NCBI RefSeq assembly: GCF_019880225.1
Contig: NZ_CP082284.1
Span: 2,900,355 to 2,964,354 of the forward strand
From: Halobaculum rubrum
GTDB taxonomy: Archaea > Halobacteriota > Halobacteria > Halobacteriales > Haloferacaceae
Reading direction: 5' to 3'
DNA length: 64,000 nucleotides
The notes beneath the pieces were generated by a model. That model did no database searches, had not been told where the DNA came from, and was given only the letters and a program-made list of their open reading frames with translations. Shown here piece after piece: positions 52,871-61,807 of the stretch. Within the stretch, counting starts at the first letter, position 1. Every line of letters starts with the position of its first letter. The translations under genes were made by a program, and so were the position numbers.

Positions 52871-54175
52871 ATGAGTGTACAACGCAATTACGAACGAGAG
52901 TTCGTTCGAACGTTCTTCACCTCGCCGACGGCGGTCCAGGGCGAGGACGATTCGGCGAAGATGATCCGCAGCGCCGCGGGGCTTCGCGGCATCCAGGCGC
53001 CCGACGTGTGGGTGCCGGACAACGAGGACGCGACGGCGCCGTCGATGCGCGACGAGGGAGCCCGGAACATCATCGACGTGGTCGCCGAACACGGCGCCGA
53101 CTTCCCCGGAGAGATCCACCCGCGCGTCGTCTGGCACCGCGACGACGCCGAGAAGCGCCTCGCCGGCTTCGAGTACATGCGCGAGATCGCCGACCCCGAG
53201 AACGGCGCGGTCGAGGACATCGACGGGTTCGTCATCCCGGAGGTCGGCGACATCGACGACTGGAAGAAGGCCGACGAGGCCTTCCAGCAGATCGAGGCGG
53301 ACCACGGGCTGGAAGAGGGCAGCCTCTCGATGTCGGTGATCGTCGAGTCCGGCGAGGCCGAGATCGCCCTGAACCGCATCCGCGACGAGATGGGCAAGCC
53401 CTCGAACACGCTGGAGCGCATGTTCATGCTCGTCGACGGCGAGGTCGACTACACGAAGGACATGCGCGCGATGACGCCCACGGGCGAGCTGCCGGAGTGG
53501 CCGGAGCTCCGCCACAACACCTCGAAGGGCGCAAGCGCCGCCGGCCTGATCGCCGTCGACGGCCCGTACGACAACATCCGCGACATCGAGGGGTACAAAG
53601 AGCGAATGAAGGCGAACCGCGCGAAGGGGATGACCGGCATCTGGTCGCTCACGCCCGCGCAGGTGGAGGTCGCGAACAAGGCGCCGCTCCCGCCGAAGAC
53701 AGGCACGTGGCTCCTGGAGGTCGGCGGCGACGAGGTCGAACTCGCGAGCGAGGACGGCCGTGAGGTGTACGACGGCGACGAGGTGTCGCTGTCGGAATCG
53801 GGCGGCTCGTACGTGCTCGCGATCGACGGCGACGAACACGAGTTGACCGAAGAGGAACTCCGCGAGGAGCTGCTCGACCGTACCTCATACGTCCCGAGCA
53901 TGGACGACATCGTCGAATCGATGGAGGAGTTCGAGGCGGCCAAGGAGGCCGGCAAGGGCGCCATCGCGATGACGCAGTCGGCGACGCTCGTCGTCGACGG
54001 CGTCGAGATCGATCTCAGCAAGGACCGAATGTGGGACGAGGCGACGTATCAGGCCGCTCAGACGCCGATCACGCTGTTCCAGGACGTGTACGAGCACCGC
54101 CCGGACCAGCACGACGACCTGGCGGAGATCTACGGCTCGGACGTGGTCGAGCGCGCGACGCAGGTCGGGAACTGA
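52871..54175 (+). CDS. aceB: Malate synthase, haloarchaeal type (AceB)
   Basis: 434 residues from MSVQRNYEREFVRTFFTSPTAV, the N terminus of the short haloarchaeal malate synthase (isoform H), which is distantly related to the A and G forms and resembles HpcH/citrate-lyase-type barrels (VWVPDNEDATAPSMRDEGARN; IDGFVIPEVGDIDD; VDYTKDMRAMTP). It condenses glyoxylate with acetyl-CoA. In Haloferax aceB is adjacent to isocitrate lyase aceA; here no aceA is seen in the window, and a glycolate-type oxidase gene is nearby instead. Confidence 0.93.
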   Translation: MSVQRNYEREFVRTFFTSPTAVQGEDDSAKMIRSAAGLRGIQAPDVWVPDNEDATAPSMRDEGARNIIDVVAEHGADFPGEIHPRVVWHRDDAEKRLAGFEYMREIADPENGAVEDIDGFVIPEVGDIDDWKKADEAFQQIEADHGLEEGSLSMSVIVESGEAEIALNRIRDEMGKPSNTLERMFMLVDGEVDYTKDMRAMTPTGELPEWPELRHNTSKGASAAGLIAVDGPYDNIRDIEGYKERMKANRAKGMTGIWSLTPAQVEVANKAPLPPKTGTWLLEVGGDEVELASEDGREVYDGDEVSLSESGGSYVLAIDGDEHELTEEELREELLDRTSYVPSMDDIVESMEEFEAAKEAGKGAIAMTQSATLVVDGVEIDLSKDRMWDEATYQAAQTPITLFQDVYEHRPDQHDDLAEIYGSDVVERATQVGN

Positions 54176-54234
54176 GACCGGCCACGCTCCCCGGACCGCC
54201 GCCCTTTTTCGCGCTCCGACCCGCAGTCGGCCCC

Positions 54235-54951
54235 ATGCGAATCGCACGCGCCCGTACCGCTGACGGAGTTCGCGAGGGAGAGTATCGGGACGGAACGCTG
54301 GTCGCCGATGACGCCGAGTACGAGGTGGACGAGGCGGATCTGCTCGCGCCCTGCGAGCCGGACGCGCTGTTTTGCGTCGGCCGGAACTTCGCGGCGACGC
54401 TCGATCAGATGGACTACGAGCGCCCCGAGGAGCCCGACTTCTTCATCAAGCCGCCGCACTCGGTCGTCGGGAACCGCGATCCGATCCCGTCCCCCGAGTG
54501 GACCGAGGAACTCACCTACGCGGGCGAACTCGTCGCCGTCATCGACGAGCCGTGTTCGGATCTCGCACCCGAGGAGGTCCCCGACGCCGTCCGAGGGTAC
54601 ACCGTGATGAACGACGTGGACGCGCTCGACCAGCAGGGACGCACGGCGCGCAAAGCGTTCACCGCGTCGGGGCCGCTCGGCCCGTGGATCGAGACCGACG
54701 CCGACCCGACGAACATGGACATGTACACCGAGGTCGCCGGCGAGCGCCGTCAAGAGGCCAACACCGAGCTAATGCTGTTCGACCCGCACGAGGTCGTCTC
54801 GTTCCTCTCGAAGCGCTTCGAGTTCCGCACGGGCGACTGCGTCGCGTTCGGGTCGCCGGCGAACCCCGGGCTCGTCGAGCCGGGCGACACCGTCGAGATA
54901 ACCTACGAGGGCGTCGGGACGCTCGTGAACGAGGTCGTCAGCGGCGACTGA
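54235..54951 (+). CDS. Fumarylacetoacetate hydrolase-family protein
   Basis: 238 residues from MRIARARTADGVREGEYRDG. FAH fold: CVGRNFAATL, DFFIKPPHSVVGN, metal/active-site segments EELTYAGELVAVID and VMNDVDALDQQGRTARKAF, and GDTVEITYEGVGTL at the C terminus. Members are acylpyruvate hydrolases, oxaloacetate decarboxylases or hydratases of aromatic catabolism. Downstream of malate synthase on the same strand; an acylpyruvate/oxaloacetate role would fit this context but is inference. Confidence 0.85.
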   Translation: MRIARARTADGVREGEYRDGTLVADDAEYEVDEADLLAPCEPDALFCVGRNFAATLDQMDYERPEEPDFFIKPPHSVVGNRDPIPSPEWTEELTYAGELVAVIDEPCSDLAPEEVPDAVRGYTVMNDVDALDQQGRTARKAFTASGPLGPWIETDADPTNMDMYTEVAGERRQEANTELMLFDPHEVVSFLSKRFEFRTGDCVAFGSPANPGLVEPGDTVEITYEGVGTLVNEVVSGD

Positions 54952-55056
54952 TCCTCGACGATCGGTTCCCGAGTCCCGCCCGATCGGCTCCCACAGTCAC
55001 CGCGCGGTCGGTCCGCTGTCGGCGCGATTAAGTCGGGGCCCTTCGTGGCGCCGCGC

Positions 55057-56031
55057 ATGCGAATCGTCGTCACCAGACAGAAGATCCACGGCCACCCGGC
55101 GTCTGAGTACGCCGACCTCCTCCGGGAGCGACTTCCCGACCACGAGGTCGTACTCGCGGACACCCCGGAGACGGAACGCGAGCTGATCCGAACCGCGGAC
55201 GTCGTCACCGGCGAGGGCGCCGCCGCGGAGGAGCACCTCGACGAGGCGTCGTCGCTCCGACTCTTCGCGGGCGTGTACGCCGGCGTCGGCCACCTCGATC
55301 TCGACGCCTTCGAGGAGGCCGGCGTCGCCGTCACGAACGCCTCCGGCGTCCACGCGCCGAACATCTCGGAGTACGTGATCGGCGCGCTCGTCTCGATCGC
55401 GCGCGACTTCCGCCGGGCCACCCGCCAGCAGGACCGCCGCGAGTGGCGCGCGTACCGCACGCGCGAGCTGTACGACTCCACGGTGACGGTCGTCGGACTG
55501 GGCTCCATCGGCACCGCGGTCGCCGAGCGGCTGGAGCCGTTCGGCGTCGAGACGCTGGGCGTGCGCTACACGCCCGAGAAGGGCGGCCCCGTCGACGAGG
55601 TGTACGGCTTCGACGACCTCCACGAGGTGCTCGCGCGGACGGACCACCTCGTGCTCGCGTGCCCGCTGACGGACACGACGGAGGGGCTGATCGACCGGGA
55701 GGCGCTGCGGACGCTCCCGCCGCACGCGACGCTCGTGAACATCGCCCGCGGCCCCGTCGTCGACACCGACGCCCTGGTGTACGCGCTGCAGTGGAACCAG
55801 ATCCGCGGGGCGTTCCTCGACGTGACCGACCCCGAGCCGCTCCCCGAGGACCACCCGCTGTGGGGGCTCGACGACGCCCGGATCACCCCGCACAACGCGG
55901 GGCACACGCCGCGGTACTTCGAGCGCGTCGCGGACATCCTCGCCGGCAACGTCGAGCGATTGGCTGACGCCGACGCGACCGGCGACGCCGGCGCCGACGG
56001 CCGCCTCGGATTGGAGAACCGAGTCGTCTGA
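55057..56031 (+). CDS. D-2-hydroxyacid dehydrogenase, NAD(P)-dependent
   Basis: 324 residues from MRIVVTRQKIHGHPASEY. GLGSIGTAVAERL is the dinucleotide-binding loop; catalytic residues fall in NIARGPVVDTDAL (Arg), DVTDPEPLPEDHPLW (Glu) and TPHNAGHTPRY (His). In haloarchaea such enzymes reduce 2-ketoacids to D-2-hydroxyacids; glyoxylate or hydroxypyruvate are plausible substrates given the surrounding genes. The preferred start skips four upstream codons in favour of the beta-strand beginning MRIVV. Confidence 0.9.
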   Translation: MRIVVTRQKIHGHPASEYADLLRERLPDHEVVLADTPETERELIRTADVVTGEGAAAEEHLDEASSLRLFAGVYAGVGHLDLDAFEEAGVAVTNASGVHAPNISEYVIGALVSIARDFRRATRQQDRREWRAYRTRELYDSTVTVVGLGSIGTAVAERLEPFGVETLGVRYTPEKGGPVDEVYGFDDLHEVLARTDHLVLACPLTDTTEGLIDREALRTLPPHATLVNIARGPVVDTDALVYALQWNQIRGAFLDVTDPEPLPEDHPLWGLDDARITPHNAGHTPRYFERVADILAGNVERLADADATGDAGADGRLGLENRVV

Positions 56032-56094
56032 TCCGGGTTCCCGTCGCTCGCGGACGGAACACGGTTTTATCCCTCGGCGGACGTAGCAGGGGGC

Positions 56095-56628
56095 ATGGCG
56101 AAGTACTCCACCGGAAGCGGCGGTGGCGGCGGCTCCGGCGACGCGTGCGAACTGTGCGGACGCGAGGACACCAGCCTGTCGGAGGCGAACGTCGCCGGCG
56201 CGCGGCTGTCGGTCTGCTCGGACTGCGCGCCCCACGACGACAGCGCTCGAAGCGGCGGCTCCGGCCGCGGCGGCGGGGGCGGCGGGGGCGGCGGTCGCGA
56301 CGCCGACGAGCCGAACCGGAAGAAGCGCGCGGCCCAGAACGTCGCGAAGGCGATGGACGCCTCCACCGGCGACTCCCGTCACTGGGAGGAGGATGGGACG
56401 GACTACGAGGAGGACCGCCTCCCGTACCTCGTGAAGGGCTACGGCGAGGCCGTCACCGAGGCGCGCCAGGACGCGGGGATGACCGCCGAGGACCTCGCTG
56501 CCGAGGTCGGCGTCGACACCGACCAGATCCACGCCGTCGAGGACGGGCGGGCGGCCCGCGCCGGCGTCGGCGGGTCGACGGTTCGCGGCATCGAGCAGGC
56601 GCTCGACGTGACCCTCGTCGAGGAGTAA
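56095..56628 (+). CDS. mbf1: Multiprotein bridging factor 1 homologue (aMBF1)
   Basis: 177 residues. N-terminal zinc ribbon (CELCG and CSDC), a long Gly-rich linker (about residues 54-67), a basic segment EPNRKKRAAQNVAKAM, and a C-terminal cro-type HTH (AVTEARQDAGMTAEDLAAEVGVDTDQIHAVEDGRAA). Archaeal MBF1 binds the 30S ribosome and affects translation; a transcription coactivator role as in eukaryotes has not been shown. The polyglycine linker is longer than necessary. Repeats follow the stop codon directly. Confidence 0.92.
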   Translation: MAKYSTGSGGGGGSGDACELCGREDTSLSEANVAGARLSVCSDCAPHDDSARSGGSGRGGGGGGGGGRDADEPNRKKRAAQNVAKAMDASTGDSRHWEEDGTDYEEDRLPYLVKGYGEAVTEARQDAGMTAEDLAAEVGVDTDQIHAVEDGRAARAGVGGSTVRGIEQALDVTLVEE

Positions 56629-56639
56629 CGCGAGACGCG

Positions 56640-56732
56640 AGCGAAGCGAGGCACGAACGAAGTGAAGTGCCTCGTTGCGAACGGCGACCGGAGCGAGCCG
56701 TGAGCGAAGCGAGCGTCTCGGTAGTACGGCGG
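56640..56732 (+). repeat. 93-bp perfect duplication, copy 1
   Basis: From AGCGAAGCGAGGCACGAACG to GTAGTACGGCGG; identical to copy 2 over all 93 bp. The unit contains the inverted repeat GAGGCAC...GTGCCTC and GAGCGAAGCGAG-type tracts that recur in haloarchaeal intergenic DNA. It begins 12 bp after the MBF1 stop. Confidence 0.92.
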
Positions 56733-56738
56733 CGAGCT

Positions 56739-56757
56739 TGTGGGCGAGCCGCCCACA
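56739..56757. terminator. Hairpin between the duplicated units, possible terminator
   Basis: TGTGGGCG-AGC-CGCCCACA, a perfect 8-bp stem with 3-base loop, followed by a short T-run (CTTT at 56767-56770). Could end the MBF1 transcript. Confidence 0.4.
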
Positions 56758-56770
56758 GAATCGTGTCTTT

Positions 56771-56863
56771 AGCGAAGCGAGGCACGAACGAAGTGAAGTG
56801 CCTCGTTGCGAACGGCGACCGGAGCGAGCCGTGAGCGAAGCGAGCGTCTCGGTAGTACGGCGG
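56771..56863 (+). repeat. 93-bp perfect duplication, copy 2
   Basis: Exact copy of 56640-56732, offset 131 bp, same orientation. It ends 70 bp before the AlaX start, so it may overlap the upstream part of that promoter region. Confidence 0.92.
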
Positions 56864-56933
56864 TCGCGGACCGTGCAGCGATCCATGCTGCCGCGGGCAC
56901 ACGCTTTTTCGCCCCCGGCGGCGACCACCGGGC

Positions 56934-58154
56934 ATGAGCGACTCGCTCGCGCCGTCCCACCCCGAGGTACGGGAGTTCGAGGCGACGGTCGAATCGGTCG
57001 ACGGACGCGACGTGACGGTCTCGGAGACGTACTTCTACCCCGAGGGCGGCGGTCAGCCCGCCGACCGCGGCATGCTCGGCGGCGTCGCGGTCGCCGACGT
57101 GCAGTCCCGCGAGGGCGCGGTCGTCCACACGCTCGCGGAATCGCCCGCGTTCGACGCCGGCGACACGGTCACGGGCGTCGTCGACGACGACTTCCGGACG
57201 TACTGCATGCGCGCTCACACGGCGAGCCACGTACTTTACGGAGCGGGACGGAGACTTCTGGACGACCTGGGGTACGGGGGGTTCGGAATAACCGACGAGA
57301 AAGTCCGCGTCGACTTCGAGACCTCGACCGACATCGACGACGACGTGCTCGTCGACCTCGAACGGCTCGTGAACCGCGCGGTCTGGGACTCCCGGCCGGT
57401 CTCGTGGGAGACACGCGCCGTCGAGGACGCCCGCAGCGACGAGGGCGTCGCGTTCAACGACAAGACGGAGGCGGACGTGATGGCGGACGCCGACTCGGTC
57501 CGCGTCGTCACCGTCGAGGGGTGGGACGAGGCCGCCTGCGGCGGGACGCACGTCTCGAACACCCGCGAGATCGGGCCGGTAACAGTGCTGGATCGCTCGA
57601 ACCCCGGCGAGGGGCTCACCCGCGTCGAGTTCGCCGTCGGCCCCGTCGCGATCGACCGGCGGGCCGAGACGCATCGCGAACTCCGCGCCGCCGCGCGGGA
57701 TGCGGGCGTCGCCGTCGACGGCGTCGCGGACGCGGTGTCGCGGCTCGCCGACGAGCGCGACGACCTCGCGGACGATCTCGCGTCGCTTCGGGAGGAGGTG
57801 CTCGCTGGGCGGGTCCGGGAGCTCCCGGTCGTCGATCGCGACGGCGATAGCGACGCGGACGACTGGCGGGTCGGCGTCGTCGAGGGGTTCGACGCGAACG
57901 CGGTCGGCGAGGCCGCACAGTCGGTTGTCGGGGACGACCCGGACGCGCCGGACGTGGTCGCTGCGGTCGGGAGCGGCCCGGCGCCGTTCGTCGCCGTCGC
58001 CTCGACGGGAGTCGTCGACGCCGGCGAGGTCATCGACCGGGTCACCGCCGAGTTCGGCGGCGGCGGCGGCGGGGCGCCGACGTTCGCGCAGGGCGGCGGG
58101 ATCGACGCGGACCCGGACGCTGTCGTGGCGTTCCTCGCCGAACTCGAAGTGTAG
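56934..58154 (+). CDS. alaX: AlaX-type alanyl-tRNA editing protein with DHHA1 tail
   Basis: 406 residues. N-terminal barrel and the editing-domain zinc site: HTASHVLYG (HxxxH) and CGGTHVSNT (CxxxH); YFYPEGGGQPADRG is the conserved loop. The C-terminal third carries a DHHA1-like Gly-rich segment (AEFGGGGGGAPTFAQGGG), so it is the long AlaX-L form. It hydrolyses Ser- or Gly-tRNA-Ala as a free-standing proofreading enzyme. No alaS domain is attached. Confidence 0.93.
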   Translation: MSDSLAPSHPEVREFEATVESVDGRDVTVSETYFYPEGGGQPADRGMLGGVAVADVQSREGAVVHTLAESPAFDAGDTVTGVVDDDFRTYCMRAHTASHVLYGAGRRLLDDLGYGGFGITDEKVRVDFETSTDIDDDVLVDLERLVNRAVWDSRPVSWETRAVEDARSDEGVAFNDKTEADVMADADSVRVVTVEGWDEAACGGTHVSNTREIGPVTVLDRSNPGEGLTRVEFAVGPVAIDRRAETHRELRAAARDAGVAVDGVADAVSRLADERDDLADDLASLREEVLAGRVRELPVVDRDGDSDADDWRVGVVEGFDANAVGEAAQSVVGDDPDAPDVVAAVGSGPAPFVAVASTGVVDAGEVIDRVTAEFGGGGGGAPTFAQGGGIDADPDAVVAFLAELEV

Positions 58155-58239
58155 GCCGCGCCAGACACGGAAGGCGCGGTCGCGATCTGTCTCCGCTGCT
58201 CCGATCACCTCTCCCGGTCAGTCGGTCCGCGTACGGGCG

Positions 58240-59565
58240 TCACTCGTCGCGCCTGTTCGCGGCGAGGCCGGCCGCGACCGCCAGTGCCGCGATCGCGACG
58301 ACTGCCGAGATCGGGGTCAGGCCAGGGAAGCTGACTTCCGTCTCCGGCTCGGTCGTCTCGGTCGCGGTGGGAATCGGGGTCGGCGACGCGGTTGCCGTGG
58401 CCGTGGGTGTCGCCGTCGGGGTCGCTGTCGGCGTCCGCTCCCGAACGACCGCGATCGTCCGCGGCGCCGACGTCAGATCGTCCGTTTCCGCCACGAGCGT
58501 TCGATTCCCGGCGGATTCGAGGCGGACGGTCAGCGTCCCGTCGCCGCCCGTCCGACCCACTGCCTCGCCGTCGACGAGTACCCGCGCGTCCGCGACCGGA
58601 TCGCCGTACGCGTCGGTAACCGTGACGACGTTGCGCTCGCCGACGAGGACGCGATCGTTCACCGTCGTGACGTTCAGCGTCGGGGTTCGGGTGATGTTCA
58701 CCGACACCGCCCGCGCGGACTCGTCGACGCGAACCGTTCGAGAGACCGTCTCGTAGCCCTCCTTCGTCACCTCAAGATCGAGATCGGCGTTGACGGGCAC
58801 CTGTGCGGTCGCCTCCCCGTTCTGGAGCGTCCGGAACGTGCCGGTCGTCTCAAGGGTCAACTGCGCGTCCGGGACGGGCTCCGGCGGGTCGAGCCGATCG
58901 TCCCGCACCTCGAACGAGAGCGTGACCGACCCCTGCTCGAGGCCGACAGTCTCGCGCGAGGAGTCTCCCACGTCCACGTCGCGGACGACGCGATAGTAGC
59001 CCGGCTTGACCACGGTGAGGCTGTACGAACGCTGTTCTATCGTCCCGGAGGTGTAGCGACCATCGTCGTTCGTTCGCCCGTTGACGACGATCTCGCCGTC
59101 GACTCGCATGATCACGCGCGCATCCTCCACGGGGTCGCCACGCTCGTTCTCCGCGCGGACAGTCAGGCTCCCCCGTTGGCGGACGGTGACCGGGACGGTC
59201 TCCTCGTCGGCCGATTCGACGACGAACGGTGTGTTCCGGACGTACTCCGGGTGATCGATACGGATCTCGACGGTCGATCCGGCGGGCACGTCGACGAGCG
59301 CGCGCCCGTTGCTCGCGGTCGTCTCGGTTGCGGAGCCGTTCTCCCAGGAGGCGACGAGATCCGCCCCGGAGACGGGGTCGTCTCCGGGCGTTCTGACCGC
59401 GACGGTGAGCGTGACAGTCGATTCCTGTGCGGCGGCGTCAACTGTGTCGACGGCGGCTCTCGGGTCGACCGGTCCGTCGTCGATCGTGCCGACAGCGCCG
59501 ACGGCGGGCGCGAGCACGAGGAGGACCACCGTCGCGACGAGCAGCGATCGCGTGTAGGGACGCAT
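58240..59565 (-). CDS. Secreted, membrane-anchored protein with carboxypeptidase-regulatory-like repeats
   Basis: 441 residues. Signal peptide (SLLVATVVLLVLAPAVGAVG), then several beta-sandwich repeats with PVxxA(R/D)V signatures (GDDPVSGADLVASW; GDPVEDARVIMRV; EPVPDAQLTLE; GDPVADARVLVDG), a Thr/Pro/Ala-rich stalk (TPTATPTATPTATATAS) and a final hydrophobic helix with RR-type stop (SAVVAIAALAVAAGLAANRR). The helix is preceded by FPGLTP, reminiscent of a degenerate PGF-CTERM sorting signal. Likely a glycosylated surface protein; ligand unknown. Confidence 0.8.
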   Translation of the reverse strand: MRPYTRSLLVATVVLLVLAPAVGAVGTIDDGPVDPRAAVDTVDAAAQESTVTLTVAVRTPGDDPVSGADLVASWENGSATETTASNGRALVDVPAGSTVEIRIDHPEYVRNTPFVVESADEETVPVTVRQRGSLTVRAENERGDPVEDARVIMRVDGEIVVNGRTNDDGRYTSGTIEQRSYSLTVVKPGYYRVVRDVDVGDSSRETVGLEQGSVTLSFEVRDDRLDPPEPVPDAQLTLETTGTFRTLQNGEATAQVPVNADLDLEVTKEGYETVSRTVRVDESARAVSVNITRTPTLNVTTVNDRVLVGERNVVTVTDAYGDPVADARVLVDGEAVGRTGGDGTLTVRLESAGNRTLVAETDDLTSAPRTIAVVRERTPTATPTATPTATATASPTPIPTATETTEPETEVSFPGLTPISAVVAIAALAVAAGLAANRRDE

Positions 59566-59690
59566 CGGCAGTGAACTCGCGATCCTCTCGGAAAGATAGG
59601 CGCGACCTTCTCGCCGACAAGGGATCGGTAACCGGAGTTGCAGTGCTCGCAGCCCTCGCCGGATCGTTGGGGACCGCCGAGTCAGACACG

Positions 59691-59697
59691 CTTAACC
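59691..59697 (+). promoter_or_regulatory. TATA-like element of acyl-CoA dehydrogenase gene
   Basis: CTTAACC centred 26 nt before the ATG at 59720; supports that start over the internal Met at residue 15. Confidence 0.45.
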
Positions 59698-59719
59698 TCC
59701 GCGCGTCGAACCCACCGAC

Positions 59720-60883
59720 ATGGCACACGCGAACGCGGATGCGTACGCGCACTCCCCGTCGATGCTGGACGACGAGGAGCGCGCGATCCGCGAGGTGGTG
59801 CGCGAGTTCGCCGTCGAGGAGCTCCGCCCGGGCGCCCGGGAGGCCGACGAGACCGAGACGTTCCCCGAGGAGGCGTGGGACAAGCTGGCCGACCTCGATC
59901 TGACGGGGCTGACGGTTCCGGATGCGTACGACGGCTTCGATGCCGATCGCTCGACGTACGCGGTCGTGAACGAGGAGCTCGCGTACGGGCACCTCGCCGT
60001 CGCGACCGCGCTCTCCGTTCACTGCCTCGCGACCTCCTGTATCGCGAACTTCGGCTCGGAGGCCGTCCGTGAGGAGTGGCTCCCGGAGATGGTCGACGGG
60101 CGCCCCGTCGGCGCCTTCTGTCTCTCCGAACCCGGCGCGGGGTCGAACCCGGCGGAGATGACCACGACCGCCGAGCGGGACGGCGACGAGTACGTCCTGA
60201 ACGGCGAGAAGCAGTGGATCACGAACGGCGAGCGCGCCGGCGTCTACATCGTCTTCGCGAAGACAGATCCCGCGGACGACGGCTCGATCACCCAGTTTCT
60301 CGTTCCCGCCGACTTCGACGGCGTCGAGGTCGGAAAGAAAGAGGAGAAGCTCGGGTTGCGCGCATCCGACACGGTCGGGATGCAGTTCTCGGACGTTCGC
60401 GTCCCCGAGAGATATCGACTCACCGAGGAGGGAAAGGGCCTGTCGGCAGCGTTCAAGACGCTCACCGGCGGCCGGATCGCTATCGCCGCGCAGGCGGTGG
60501 GACTCGCGCAGGCGGCCTTCGACGAGGCTCGCGAGTACGCTCACGAGCGCGAGCAGTTCGACGCCCCGATCGCCGAGATCGAGGCGGTTCGGAACACGTT
60601 CGCGGAGATGGCCACGAAGGTACAGGCGTCGCGACTGCTCGTTCGCGAGGCCGCCCGGCAGTCGGACGCGGGCGAGGACCCGCGACTGGTCGCCTCGATG
60701 GCGAAGTACTTCGCCAGCGAGTCGGCCGTCGAGGTGACCAACGAGGCCGTCCAGATCCACGGCGGCTACGGCTACATGAGCGAGTTCGACGTGGAGCGTC
60801 TCTACCGCGACTCGAAGATCACGACCATCTACGAGGGAACGACCGAGATCCAGAAGACGATCATCGCCCGGGAGCTGTTGTAG
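59720..60883 (+). CDS. Acyl-CoA dehydrogenase
   Basis: 387 residues. Flavin signature segments AFCLSEPGAGSNPAEM and QWITNGERAGVYIVFAKT, and the catalytic-base region IYEGTTEIQKTIIAREL (Glu in YEGT) near the C terminus, as in short-chain acyl-CoA dehydrogenases. It oxidises acyl-CoA to enoyl-CoA and reduces ETF. A HAD phosphatase gene starts five bases after the stop, so the two are co-transcribed; the chemical link is not obvious. Confidence 0.93.
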   Translation: MAHANADAYAHSPSMLDDEERAIREVVREFAVEELRPGAREADETETFPEEAWDKLADLDLTGLTVPDAYDGFDADRSTYAVVNEELAYGHLAVATALSVHCLATSCIANFGSEAVREEWLPEMVDGRPVGAFCLSEPGAGSNPAEMTTTAERDGDEYVLNGEKQWITNGERAGVYIVFAKTDPADDGSITQFLVPADFDGVEVGKKEEKLGLRASDTVGMQFSDVRVPERYRLTEEGKGLSAAFKTLTGGRIAIAAQAVGLAQAAFDEAREYAHEREQFDAPIAEIEAVRNTFAEMATKVQASRLLVREAARQSDAGEDPRLVASMAKYFASESAVEVTNEAVQIHGGYGYMSEFDVERLYRDSKITTIYEGTTEIQKTIIARELL

Positions 60884-60887
60884 ACCG

Positions 60888-61415
60888 GTGACCGGAGACT
60901 ATGCGGACTACGACGCCGTCGTCTTCGACCTCGACGGGACGCTCGTCGACCTCGCGGTCGACTGGGACGCCGCCGCGAGCGACGCGATCGGCCTGTTCGA
61001 GCGACAGGGCCACGACGTCGCCGGCGCGGACCTGTGGGGACTGTTGGAGCGCGCGGACGACGCCGGACTCCGACCGGAGTTGGAGGCGGTGCTCGCGGAT
61101 CACGAGACACCCGGCGCGGCCGTGTCGACGCGCCTTCCGCACGCCGACCACCTCCCGCTGTCGGTGCCGACGGGCGTCTGTTCGCTCAACTGCGAGGCCG
61201 CGTGTCGGACGGCGCTGGATCGTCACGACCTGACGCCCCACGTCGGTGCCGTCATCGGTCGGGACTCGGTGGCGACGTACAAACCCGATCCCGAACCGCT
61301 GGTGGCGACGCTTCGGGATCTCGGCGTCGCCGAGGAGCGGGCGCTGTTCGTGGGCGATTCCGAACGAGACGCGGTGACGGCACGGCGGGCCGGCGTCGAC
61401 TTCCGGTGGGTCTGA
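60888..61415 (+). CDS. HAD-superfamily hydrolase (phosphoglycolate-phosphatase-like)
   Basis: 175 residues from GTG. Motif I VVFDLDGTLVDL (nucleophile Asp and acid/base Asp), motif II Ser in CSLN, motif III Lys in TYKPDPEPL and motif IV GDSERDAVTARRAG are intact. The cap is short. Substrate undetermined; the resemblance to phosphoglycolate phosphatases would supply glycolate for the oxidase at 49-52 kb, but this is weak inference. Confidence 0.87.
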   Translation: MTGDYADYDAVVFDLDGTLVDLAVDWDAAASDAIGLFERQGHDVAGADLWGLLERADDAGLRPELEAVLADHETPGAAVSTRLPHADHLPLSVPTGVCSLNCEAACRTALDRHDLTPHVGAVIGRDSVATYKPDPEPLVATLRDLGVAEERALFVGDSERDAVTARRAGVDFRWV

Positions 61416-61434
61416 GACGGCGCCAGAACGACGA

Positions 61435-61671
61435 CTACTCGGCGCGAATGTTCTTCTCGTAGTAGTAGGCGCCCATCGCGGTCACGATCCAGATCACTGC
61501 GCCGACTCGGATCGCGAAGCTCGCGCGCGCGCCCCAGGTGGGGAGCGTCACGAACGCCGACAGCGCGGCGACGAGCACCGCGCCGGCGGTCACCGTGACG
61601 ACGAACGTCATCTGCATCACCCACCCGTAATCGACGCCCTCGGGATCGGCCGTTTCGACTCGCTCGGGCAC
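61435..61671 (-). CDS. Small two-helix membrane protein (DUF5822-like)
   Basis: 78 residues from GTG (PERVETADPEGVDYGWVMQM). Two membrane helices, FVVTVTAGAVLVAALSAFVTL and FAIRVGAVIWIVTAMGAYYY, joined by PTWGARAS, with charged end EKNIRAE. Resembles a haloarchaeal small membrane family of unknown role. The long upstream frame runs antisense through panB and is spurious, so the start is chosen at a GTG before PERVET. Confidence 0.65.
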   Translation of the reverse strand: MPERVETADPEGVDYGWVMQMTFVVTVTAGAVLVAALSAFVTLPTWGARASFAIRVGAVIWIVTAMGAYYYEKNIRAE

Positions 61672-61807
61672 GGATCGGCGTTCGGCGCGACCGGGTAAGC
61701 CGTGTCGATCCGTCGCGGCCGTCGGATTAACGACGACGGCCGTTCCGCGAGCGACGACGTCGCCGGGATCGCACCGATTAATCCGACCGGCTGTCGATCC
61801 CTCGCAC

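Noticed and set aside
56640..56863. CRISPR-like arrangement of two identical repeats
   Set aside because: Only two units of 93 bp, a 38-bp palindromic spacer and no cas genes; this is a simple duplication.
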